Assembly: GCF_015207035.1 (NCBI RefSeq)
Contig: NZ_JADEXQ010000042.1
Span: 1-48,911 of the forward strand
From: Romeriopsis navalis LEGE 11480
GTDB lineage: Bacteria > Cyanobacteriota > Cyanobacteriia > Leptolyngbyales > Leptolyngbyaceae
Direction: 5' to 3'
Length of the DNA stretch: 48,911 bases
Below the pieces are notes generated by a model. It was given only the letters and a program-made list of their open reading frames with translations. It ran no database searches and was not told where the DNA came from. The first letter of the stretch is position 1, and every line of letters begins with the position of its first letter. A program made the position numbers and the translations under genes. Shown here in pieces: positions 1 to 7,633 of this stretch.

Positions 1-503
1 GCTAATAAGCTACCCACCACCGACTCACTCCCATTCCCCAGTTGTCCTAACGATGATGCGGCACAATAACGCACATCGGAATCATCATCTTTGAGTAAGG
101 CTAATAAGCTACCCACCACCGACTCACTCCCATTCCCCAGTTGGACTAACGATGATGCGGCACGAGAACGCACATTCCAATTATCATCTTTGAGTAAGGC
201 TAATAAGCCACCCACCACCGACTCACTCCCATTCCCCAGTTGTCCTAACGATTCTGCGGCACGAGAACGCACATTCCAATCATCATCTTTGAGTAAGGCT
301 AATAAGCCACCCACCACCAACTCACTCCCATTCCCCAGTTGTCCTAACGATGATGCGGCACAATAACGCACATCGGAATCATCATCTTTGAGTAAGGCTA
401 ATAAGCCACCCACCACCGACTCACTCCCATTCCCCAGTTGGACTAACGATGATGCGGCACGAGAACGCACATCGGAATCATCATCTTTGAGTAAGGCTAA
501 TAA
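1..503 (-). repeat. 99-bp tandem repeats encoding 33-aa HEAT-like units
   Basis: The same octamer gctaataa recurs at 1, 100, 199, 298, 397 and 496, so at least five complete 99-bp units lie head to tail and the array continues past the window start. On the minus strand each unit encodes the pattern LALLKDD(D/N)(S/W)(D/N)VR, then (SR/YC)AA(S/E)SL(G/V)QLG, then NGSE(S/L)VVG(G/S)L. Apart from these positions the DNA is essentially identical between units. The array forms the C-terminal part of the NACHT protein. Confidence 0.93.
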
Positions 504-2870
504 AATGGTGATCGCTTCCTCTTCCTGTCCTAATGACGCTTGAAACGAAAGTAGGCGAGAACGATCAATATCATTCGCTCGGTCAGATAAGCGCTGCCAT
601 GTATCCGCTTCTACTTCCGTTTCTCCCAAGCGATGCAGAATCTTCGCGGCTTCTCCGCAAACCTTATACCCCAAGCGATCAGAGTCTCCTACTTCCAACC
701 TAACTAAGCCATCCAGAATACCATCCACTAATTCTGCATCGGCCCCTTTCAATCCCTGCGGATCTTCCGTCAAGCACCACCCAGCAAATAATAAATCCCG
801 TCGCAAATATGTCTCATGCTCACTGGCCACCCGATAAACTTGCCGCACAGCCTTCGCCGCCCGCTTCTTCTTCAGCTTCGAGACAAGCAGCAGCAGCACT
901 TCCCGCCAATGCTGATCATGCAGATGCGCCGCAATATGCTCCAGAATGACCTCATCTTCCCCCTCTTCAAACCGGTCGTAGATCTCCTCCGCCGTCAGAT
1001 ATTCCTGAAACGTCTTATGCACAAACGCATAGCGTTCATACCCCTGCTCATTCAGCAGCCCCGTCCGCTTCTGAATAAAATCTACAAAGCGTTTTGCTTC
1101 TTCCTTAGCTTCATGGAACTCGCATGGTTTCAGTGTATGTATCTCCTGCGATAACTTTCGTAATAGCTCATCTTTATCGATTAGCGTTCCACCTTCTTGA
1201 TCTCGAGTACTGCCCTGAGTATGAATCCAGTAAGCCAGCTTCTTCAGCACATACAGCAGATTATCTCGTTTTAAATATTCCAGTACCTCATACAGCCGAA
1301 TATCTTTATTGCTATCCCAGCTCGTCAACAATGTCTCCACTGCCCACTCATACAGTTGGTAGCGCTGACGTGGCAACTCCGCACGATACCGATGGATCAA
1401 CGTAATAATCGTCAGCAACAGCGGATTCTTCGCCAGCAGTTTCACCCGATCATTTGCCGCCAGTGCTTTTCGCAGATCTGACTTCTTACGCGTGGCCTTA
1501 CTCGCATCTGGCTCTCGACTGTCATACCAGTGGTCAATAAATGTCTCCACCTGCTGATCGTCAAACGGCTCCAACGTATAGTGTGGAAACTCATCTTGGT
1601 CAAAGAAGTCCCAGCGATACCCCGCAGGCCGCGAAGTGACAATCGCCGGATTCGCCCCATACTGTGCCAGAAATGTCTCAATCCGCTCCACCACATCGCG
1701 CCGCTGCTTATCATTCACTGCCTCATCCAGCCCATCCAGCAAAATCAGCGCCTTACCCCGATCCAGCCAATGCTCAAAGAAATCTGGGGGCAGCTTCTTT
1801 ACGCTGAGATTCTGCTCCACATACCAGCGCAGATATTCCAGCACACCCTTCGCCGAATTTTTCTCCCAATCCTGCACCCAATCCCGAATCCGAATCACCA
1901 CCGGCAACCAGTCGTCATCCGGCTTCAAGCCAATTTCGTTGGGCTGATACTGGTCTCCCGTACCACACAACATCAACGCAAAATAACTCGCCAACGTCGT
2001 CTTCCCCGAACCTGGCGCACCCAGCAAAACGGCTTTATTCTTTGTTCCACTCAATACCTTTTGGGCAGAAAGGACTTTATCTGAGCGATCGCGCATTGCC
2101 CACGATCGTTGATTTTCTAGGAGCTGAGCTTGCCGACTTTCCCCAAGTTCAAACTGTAGCGAATTCAAGTCAGTTGGTTTTGTTATCGCCTCAAGAATTT
2201 CTCCCGTCTTACGATCTCGCAACCGCATTTCTAGCGAACTTGAATCAAGACCGCGCGATAAACTCGCTTTTTCCTCACGTACGTTCGGCATCACAAAGAT
2301 CTGCGCCAACTGCTCCTGCTTCTCCACCTCCTCCCCCGGCACTGCAATCCCGATAAACTTCACATCATCCACCCGACTCGCCAACGCATCCAAATACCGC
2401 TGCTTCGTCACCTGAAACTCGATCGCGGCGGAGGTCTGCGAGAAATACGTCTCCGCAAAACAAGTCAACCAGCGCTCAAAGCTAGCTTCAACCAAATCCA
2501 ATCCCGAAGACGCCCTCTCCTGCTTCAAGACCTCCACCAAGCAAGCCACATCGAGCTTACCCACCCCTTCCAACGGCTTCTTCAACTCCTTCAGCAACGC
2601 AGGAGCCTGCATCACGCGCCCCAAGCAGTCACGCTGCTGCTTATCATCACAGTTCAAAAAGACATGCTCTTCACGGGGCAAACGTTCATCTTCCGCATAC
2701 GCCGCCTGCAAACCCGCCGCGATCGCTTTTTCCAACTCGCCTGGAAATAATTTCGTCTTTGCTGGCCCAATCAAAGCCCCAGCACCTTTCCCAACCACAG
2801 TCCCCAAAAGTGCTTTACCAGCCACCGCCGCGATCGCCATCCAATCCAACATGCCCTTTTCCCCGAACAT
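1..2870 (-). CDS. NACHT-family STAND NTPase with C-terminal HEAT-like repeats (3' end beyond window)
   Basis: The minus strand is open without a stop from an ATG at 2870 to the window edge, giving at least 956 residues. A Walker A motif GAPGSGKT lies at about residues 284-291 and a Walker B-like LILLDGLDEA near 375-385. This spacing, followed by TSRPAGYRW, is typical of NACHT NTPases. The first 280 residues are a mostly helical region with no enzyme motif that I recognise. From about residue 790 on the protein is a 33-residue HEAT-like repeat array. An alternative ATG at 2852 has a better purine-rich stretch (GGGGAAAAGGGC) just upstream. Cyanobacterial NACHT proteins of this shape act as NLR-like sensors: the repeats are expected to bind a trigger and the NTPase to oligomerise. 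The trigger and effector are unknown here. The family call is firm, the immune role is inference. Confidence 0.88.
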   Translation of the reverse strand, partial: MFGEKGMLDWMAIAAVAGKALLGTVVGKGAGALIGPAKTKLFPGELEKAIAAGLQAAYAEDERLPREEHVFLNCDDKQQRDCLGRVMQAPALLKELKKPLEGVGKLDVACLVEVLKQERASSGLDLVEASFERWLTCFAETYFSQTSAAIEFQVTKQRYLDALASRVDDVKFIGIAVPGEEVEKQEQLAQIFVMPNVREEKASLSRGLDSSSLEMRLRDRKTGEILEAITKPTDLNSLQFELGESRQAQLLENQRSWAMRDRSDKVLSAQKVLSGTKNKAVLLGAPGSGKTTLASYFALMLCGTGDQYQPNEIGLKPDDDWLPVVIRIRDWVQDWEKNSAKGVLEYLRWYVEQNLSVKKLPPDFFEHWLDRGKALILLDGLDEAVNDKQRRDVVERIETFLAQYGANPAIVTSRPAGYRWDFFDQDEFPHYTLEPFDDQQVETFIDHWYDSREPDASKATRKKSDLRKALAANDRVKLLAKNPLLLTIITLIHRYRAELPRQRYQLYEWAVETLLTSWDSNKDIRLYEVLEYLKRDNLLYVLKKLAYWIHTQGSTRDQEGGTLIDKDELLRKLSQEIHTLKPCEFHEAKEEAKRFVDFIQKRTGLLNEQGYERYAFVHKTFQEYLTAEEIYDRFEEGEDEVILEHIAAHLHDQHWREVLLLLVSKLKKKRAAKAVRQVYRVASEHETYLRRDLLFAGWCLTEDPQGLKGADAELVDGILDGLVRLEVGDSDRLGYKVCGEAAKILHRLGETEVEADTWQRLSDRANDIDRSRLLSFQASLGQEEEAITILLALLKDDDSDVRSRAASSLVQLGNGSESVVGGLLALLKDDDSDVRYCAASSLGQLGNGSELVVGGLLALLKDDDWNVRSRAAESLGQLGNGSESVVGGLLALLKDDNWNVRSRAASSLVQLGNGSESVVGSLLALLKDDDSDVRYCAASSLGQLGNGSESVVGSLL

Positions 2871-3227
2871 CCACTGATCCTAATCTAGCGCATCCAACCC
2901 AAGACATACTTCGCAAGTAAGACCCACCAAAAACATCCGCAATCTCACCCGAACGGCAAAACACCTACAATACAGCCCCCACAGGCAATGTATCCGCACA
3001 AACACGGGCAAAATTGCTAGTTTTAACCAACCTAAAAACTTCACTAAGAACCGGTTAAATTTAACGATTTTATTAGTGCGTTAAAGCACCTCCGGCTTTC
3101 CTGCGTATCTCCTCGTAATTTGGAACATACCGCTGCACCGGGCACCAACCATGCTCAAATCAACCAAGCGGTATCGGGGCGCCATCACAATTCAACCTGA
3201 AATCCTAACGTTGCATAGCTATAACCT
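2871..3227. other. Intergenic region between divergent genes
   Basis: This 357-bp gap separates the minus-strand NACHT gene from a plus-strand membrane protein, so it must hold both promoters. I see no convincing gene. It contains a perfect 12-bp palindrome, GTTAAATTTAAC, at 3054-3065 inside an AT-rich stretch, which could be an operator or a chance AT-rich palindrome. No tRNA-like fold or clear sigma-70 box pair stands out. Confidence 0.5.
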
Positions 3228-4082
3228 ATGACTCCATTTACCTCCACCCTGAGCGCCCAGCGCATCACCCGTTTTCTGTTCAGCGTCATTGCCATGCTCG
3301 GCATCGCCCACCTGATCGGCCTCACCCTCAGTTGCCTCACCCTCAACCCCGCCGTCATCAACGCCGTCAAACTGATTAACCTCGATCGTGAGCGCAATAT
3401 CCCCACCCTGTTCAGCGTCTGCCTCTTCATCCTCAACGCCGGACTGTTCTTCATCGTCCATCGCAACACCAAAACCTTCCGCGAACGGACGATCGCTTGG
3501 CCGCTCCTCGGCAGCACCTTTGCCTTCCTCGCCCTGGACGAATTCGGCTCCATCCACGAACAACTCAGTGAACCACTGCGTAACATGTTCAACCTCACGG
3601 GCGGAGCATTTCACTTCGCCTGGGTGATTCCCTATGGGATTGCCGCAATTATCCTCGCCATCGCGGTCATTCCCACCGTATTAAAGTTACGGCCGAGAAT
3701 TCGCAAATGGCTCATCGCCGCTGCCGTCATCTATATTACTGGCGCGATCGGCTGTGAAATACTCGTCGCCATCACAGGCATCACCGTCAGCGACACCAAC
3801 TTTATCTACGGTCTCCTCAGCGGCATCGAAGAACTACTCGAAATGGCCGGTCTCACCACCCTGACCTACAGCTTACTGCGTCTGATCGAAGTGCAATACG
3901 GCGGCATCACCCTAATCATCCCGAACCAAAACAGCGTCTACCAAAACTACAGCTACGCCAGCTACACCAATGAACGCATCCCCCAAGGTCGCCAAATCGA
4001 CTTCACCCCCGACAGCTATTTCGACTATCCCGAACAAATCCCCACGCCCCCCGAAAGCCTCTATGCCCCCAAATATCGCTAA
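3228..4082 (+). CDS. Polytopic membrane protein of unknown function
   Basis: The 284-residue product has about six or seven hydrophobic segments (roughly residues 15-40, 60-80, 88-106, 128-152, 163-185 and 195-215) and a polar, Tyr/Pro-rich C-terminal tail of about 55 residues that looks disordered. Charged residues sit inside or next to membrane segments: LDEFGSIHEQ near residues 103-112 and GIEELLEMAG near 205-214. Conserved acidic and His residues in such places often line a metal or cofactor site. I do not recognise a named family. Its stop codon overlaps the U-tract of the terminator of the convergent DUF2330 gene. Confidence 0.75.
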   Translation: MTPFTSTLSAQRITRFLFSVIAMLGIAHLIGLTLSCLTLNPAVINAVKLINLDRERNIPTLFSVCLFILNAGLFFIVHRNTKTFRERTIAWPLLGSTFAFLALDEFGSIHEQLSEPLRNMFNLTGGAFHFAWVIPYGIAAIILAIAVIPTVLKLRPRIRKWLIAAAVIYITGAIGCEILVAITGITVSDTNFIYGLLSGIEELLEMAGLTTLTYSLLRLIEVQYGGITLIIPNQNSVYQNYSYASYTNERIPQGRQIDFTPDSYFDYPEQIPTPPESLYAPKYR

Positions 4083-4121
4083 AAAAAGTGGTGTCGATCC
4101 TAAGAATTCGATCGACACCAC
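4081..4121 (-). terminator. Intrinsic terminator for the DUF2330 gene
   Basis: A perfect 12-bp inverted repeat (4088-4099 with 4110-4121, GTGGTGTCGATC and its complement) with a 10-nt loop is followed, read on the minus strand, by seven T residues (4087-4081). It lies 39 bp after the minus-strand stop and its T-tract overlaps the stop of the convergent plus-strand gene. Confidence 0.85.
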
Positions 4122-4160
4122 CGGCAGCCAATATTCAAACTTGCGGGGGAGGTTCAGCCC

Positions 4161-5525
4161 TTACGCATCATCGCGGACCAGATTCCAAAACCGCTCCCAC
4201 CAAGGTAAACCCGATAGATCAAGCTTTGGCTGCTTGCGCCGAATCGATTGAATATCCCAACCCGTCAGCTTCGCCAGATTCCGCGCTTCCTGATCAAACC
4301 GCTTCACCAGATTGCGCTTATAGGTCTTCGCCTGTGCACATTGCATCTTGCCCTTAAACGGATGATTCATCACATAGCGGCCCTGGAAAAACGCCTGGTT
4401 ATTCGTCGATTGGAACATCAAATCTTCCGGGAACTTATTCCGCGCATAACGCACATGCAATCGGGTTAAAAAGACCCGCGATCGAGCCGGACGACGACTC
4501 AAACCATCCTGATCCTGCGGTTGATCGAGCCAGAACACCCCCGCTTGCTTCATCTCATCCCGCGACAAAGGGTCAGCCGCACAAGGGTCACAGCCCGCCA
4601 TATCCCAGGCGTATTCCATAAACGCCACATTGCGATTTTCCTTATCGTAGGCCGTGCTAAACATCGCCTGATAGAAGTCGTTAAACTCCGATTTGACAAA
4701 CGTTGGCACCTGGGTATTCGACGGAATTTTCACCGTCCGATAATTCGTAATCTCCGCTTGACCTTCCGGCGAGAGGATATACACAATCAAATCCTGAGCC
4801 TGTTCCGCATTCATCATGCCCAACCGAATCGGCAACATAAATCGAGGCGACTCATAGGCAATCTGCAACGGACGTAAGCGCGCCACCCCCTGCTGCTCAA
4901 ACTTCGCCAGATTCACCTTCGCCACAAAGAACTTCATCTTCTGTCGAATATAGGGCTTCAGCAGCTTATTCGCGCCCCGTGGCAATTTATAGCCGTTTTG
5001 CTTCAGCCAAGTCTGCAAGCCATTCGATTCCTTCGCACTGAGAATCAAAATGTCATATTCCCCGGCCGAGAACTGTTCCTCGATCGTCACTCCCAAAGAC
5101 TTCGCCTGATCGCGCTTCACGGCCGACTGTGTCGGTGCGGCCATTGGCAACGGTGCTCCATCTTCAGCTTCAAACATTCGATCGTAGGTCGCACAGGGGT
5201 CCGAATCAAAATACTCCACCAAACGCGGCGCACTAAAGGCATCGAGGCGTTCCAGCACCTTCGGCTCCGCCACATGCACCTGCTCTTTTTTGATCGCCGT
5301 TGGCACCGGCACCACCATCGCGAAATCCTTCACCTCACCCTGGAAGTCATTCGCCATCGTCAAAATCGTCCGATCACCAGCCCGGGCGATCGCCACCTGC
5401 GACGCCTTGTTATATAACTTCGTATCGGCCTTCGCCACGTAAAACCCACAAAAAGCCCAAGCGGGCGAAACCCCCGTAAAAAACAACAATCCTGCCAAAA
5501 AGACAGACATGATATATCGCATCAT
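4161..5525 (-). CDS. DUF2330 family exported protein
   Basis: The product (about 454 residues from the tandem ATG codons at 5525/5522) begins with a signal peptide whose hydrophobic core precedes AWA, with likely cleavage before FCGFYVAKAD. That motif, with the following ASQVAIAR and FAMVVPVPTAI, is characteristic of DUF2330. The mature protein is expected outside the cytoplasmic membrane. Conserved cysteines (FCGFY, DPCATYD, AGCDPCAAD, MQCAQA) suggest disulfides or a metal site. A longer GTG start at 5543 exists but weakens the signal peptide. The gene follows the NqrB/RnfD-like gene on the same strand, 73 bp after that gene's stop, so the two are probably cotranscribed. The biochemical role is unknown; a link to membrane electron transport is suggested only by the neighbour. 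Confidence 0.85.
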   Translation of the reverse strand: MMRYIMSVFLAGLLFFTGVSPAWAFCGFYVAKADTKLYNKASQVAIARAGDRTILTMANDFQGEVKDFAMVVPVPTAIKKEQVHVAEPKVLERLDAFSAPRLVEYFDSDPCATYDRMFEAEDGAPLPMAAPTQSAVKRDQAKSLGVTIEEQFSAGEYDILILSAKESNGLQTWLKQNGYKLPRGANKLLKPYIRQKMKFFVAKVNLAKFEQQGVARLRPLQIAYESPRFMLPIRLGMMNAEQAQDLIVYILSPEGQAEITNYRTVKIPSNTQVPTFVKSEFNDFYQAMFSTAYDKENRNVAFMEYAWDMAGCDPCAADPLSRDEMKQAGVFWLDQPQDQDGLSRRPARSRVFLTRLHVRYARNKFPEDLMFQSTNNQAFFQGRYVMNHPFKGKMQCAQAKTYKRNLVKRFDQEARNLAKLTGWDIQSIRRKQPKLDLSGLPWWERFWNLVRDDA

Positions 5526-5563
5526 ACAAACTTGCCAAAACACAACAAAGACGAACTCAAAGT

Positions 5564-5582
5564 TCCCCGTCTGAAGGGGAAT
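5564..5582 (-). other. Short stem-loop between NqrB/RnfD-like and DUF2330 genes
   Basis: TTCCCC (5564-5569) and GGGGAA (5577-5582) form a 6-bp stem with a 7-nt loop in the gap between the two minus-strand genes. No strong T-run follows, so it could be a weak attenuator or an mRNA-stability element rather than a full terminator. Confidence 0.35.
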
Positions 5583-5598
5583 TTAGGAGAAGCATCAA

Positions 5599-6483
5599 CT
5601 ATGCAACCGAGCGTTCAATTGATTTCAACTCGCTCACCAACTCAGCACCCACGGCCGAAGCATCATCACCCTGATTCCAATTAAACCGATCCGCTACAAA
5701 CACCCGATCAAACAACGGTGTTAACGGTGCCATCACAAACAAGGCCCAAAACACTGCCGTATTCACAAAAAACACATTCCGCAACACAAACGTCAACACA
5801 GCAATTAACAGTGCCCAAGTCAGACGCCCCACACGGGAATTCGGAATCGTACATGGATCAGTAATCATGAACAACGCAAATAAAATTAGCGAACCATTCA
5901 TCATCCGATGTGCCCACACATCCCAAGTCCAGCCAAGATAGAAATTCCGCCAGGCTTCTAAGCCCAGATAAAAGCCCAAAAACGCCGCCGTCGTATCCCA
6001 GCGCCCAACCTTACGCAACACCAATCCCCCGGCAGCCAGAAACACCGCCACAAGCCAAAGCGACGCCCCCCATTGGCCCGGCGACACCCAGGCATCCGGA
6101 GTCAGGCATAACGCAAAAATAATCCCCGCATTCGCCGGATTAAACACGTGCTTTTCACGCACTCGAATCACGAATTTCGAACCAATCGCCACCATGCCGG
6201 CGATCGCCATCGTCCACGGACTCTCCACCCGCAACAATAAACACAGGCCCAACGCCGTAATCATTGGGCTATAGAGCATCGAAATATCCCAGGACTGCGC
6301 CGGTTGCACCAGGTTTAACGCCATAAGTTGCGTGCCAAGACACATACCAATCACAGTCAGCAGATGCGTCCACTGCAACGTCCAATCCCGTGCCAGTAAA
6401 CCCAGCATCAAGAAACAACTCAAAAATCCAATCTGATACAGCCGGGCATCCAGCTGTATATCCACCTGTGTATTAACCGTCAT
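5599..6483 (-). CDS. NqrB/RnfD/RnfE-family membrane protein
   Basis: This roughly 294-residue polytopic protein carries two hallmarks of the NQR2/RnfD/RnfE family (PF03116-type): HVFNPANAGI after a membrane pair, and MITDPCTIPNSR later in the chain. In ion-pumping NQR and RNF complexes these subunits hold flavins in the membrane. I do not see the canonical SGAT-like flavinylation motif, and no other nqr or rnf subunit lies nearby, so this is probably a stand-alone redox membrane protein. A GTG 12 bp upstream (6495) is an alternative start; ATG 6483 has GGTGA 8 nt before it. It is the first gene of a likely two-gene unit with the DUF2330 protein. Confidence 0.82.
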   Translation of the reverse strand: MTVNTQVDIQLDARLYQIGFLSCFLMLGLLARDWTLQWTHLLTVIGMCLGTQLMALNLVQPAQSWDISMLYSPMITALGLCLLLRVESPWTMAIAGMVAIGSKFVIRVREKHVFNPANAGIIFALCLTPDAWVSPGQWGASLWLVAVFLAAGGLVLRKVGRWDTTAAFLGFYLGLEAWRNFYLGWTWDVWAHRMMNGSLILFALFMITDPCTIPNSRVGRLTWALLIAVLTFVLRNVFFVNTAVFWALFVMAPLTPLFDRVFVADRFNWNQGDDASAVGAELVSELKSIERSVA

Positions 6484-6581
6484 AGAACAATTCACCGAGC
6501 GAACGCAGCATCGATTGCTCTTGAATTATGGCAATCCCGTTCGGTAAACCGACCCCGGTTTCAAATTTTGCAACCGCCCAT

Positions 6582-7511
6582 TTAGCAACGCTGTTTATTG
6601 CGCGGCGGGGTCGCATCGGGATACATCGTCACGATGCCCTCCGCCGTTTTGACAAACACAATTTCAAAGGAATCAGCCGTATCATCATCCCGCACCGTAT
6701 ACAAGCAAGACTGCGTCCCCGCCGATCGTCCCACCGGGAAATGCTTAAAGGCCCATGTCCCATCACGCAGCAGCTCTTCCGCATTGCTGACGTAGGCATA
6801 GCCCTTTTTCGTATCGCGAATTAGCTGATTGCCCACCCGCACTTCAACGCCGATCGTATACACCTCGCCTTCTTGGACTTCCTCTCGCTTTTGGTTATCG
6901 GCTAAGCGGCCAGCCAGTCCCTGCTCTTGCAATTGGGCATAGCGGCCCACGTAATGCAAACCCCCAATTTCACCCCCTTTTATATCCCCACAAAAAATAT
7001 GCTCAAAGCCATAATTCACCGTCCAAATCTGCACTAAATCATCGAGGAATTCGCGTTGACGCCCCGGAAAAATCTCGCCATCCACCGCCTGCCGAATCCG
7101 CTTGACAACCGCTGGGTTTTTCTCAAACAAGCGCCGCAGATCGCGGCGATCGACCCGCGACCCAAAGTCCCCACAAACAACTAAGGCCTGCCGATCAAAT
7201 TTATTCAGCGAGGGCATGGGGGGCGTCGCATCCACCGATCGGTTACGCGGGAAATGCAGGACTTCGCGTTGGGATTGCTGATCGAAAAATGGCTGAAATT
7301 TCCTGTCGGCTTGAGCTGCCGTGGGACGCACCGGTTTCGATTTAAGCTTCGGTTTAGCATGTCCCGATCGGAGCGTTTCCGTATTGGTATCCATGGGCTG
7401 ATTCGATCCTGATTTGAACCCAACTTGAGGATCAGCATTGCAGGCGACTGGAGTCAGAGCCAACATCACACCCAATAACCAGCTCAATACGCGGCTTACC
7501 TGCCTCAACAT
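6582..7511 (-). CDS. Exported EndoU-family nuclease
   Basis: The 309-residue product starts with a signal peptide (hydrophobic residues 8-22, ending in PVAC/NADPQ). The VAC is near a lipobox, but Pro at -3 is unfavourable. After a Lys/Pro-rich linker, residues 75-290 match the EndoU fold. Gly-Phe-Glu-His-Ile-Phe places the first catalytic His at 171, GGLHYVGRY the second at 186, and Lys 235/236 (DTKKGYAY) fits the third catalytic residue at the expected distance. EndoU enzymes cleave RNA, usually next to uridine. Here the enzyme would act in the periplasm or outside, as a toxin, scavenger or RNA-processing factor. The start at 7511 is chosen because GAGGA lies 7 nt upstream; a longer frame from 7547 has a poorer signal sequence. 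No immunity gene is evident next to it. Confidence 0.8.
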   Translation of the reverse strand: MLRQVSRVLSWLLGVMLALTPVACNADPQVGFKSGSNQPMDTNTETLRSGHAKPKLKSKPVRPTAAQADRKFQPFFDQQSQREVLHFPRNRSVDATPPMPSLNKFDRQALVVCGDFGSRVDRRDLRRLFEKNPAVVKRIRQAVDGEIFPGRQREFLDDLVQIWTVNYGFEHIFCGDIKGGEIGGLHYVGRYAQLQEQGLAGRLADNQKREEVQEGEVYTIGVEVRVGNQLIRDTKKGYAYVSNAEELLRDGTWAFKHFPVGRSAGTQSCLYTVRDDDTADSFEIVFVKTAEGIVTMYPDATPPRNKQRC

Positions 7512-7633
7512 CTGTCCATCCTCATCACCGCAACATGCCGCACCCAAGCAAACTTGACTCCGACAATTGATCCTAGCGGATTTTCTCCCCTTACCGTGAT
7601 CGAGTCCGATTTAGGGGTGGGGATGCGCAAACT

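Noticed and set aside
91-366. Plus-strand frame with repeated peptide
   Set aside because: It is the opposite-strand shadow of the 99-bp HEAT repeats; the repeat period alone keeps that frame open.
1-503. CRISPR array
   Set aside because: The repeats are contiguous with no unique spacers and lie inside a coding frame, so they are protein repeats.
3054-3065. 12-bp palindrome GTTAAATTTAAC as a functional site
   Set aside because: It is made only of AT-rich steps with G/C ends; chance is high, so I note it in the gap description but do not promote it.
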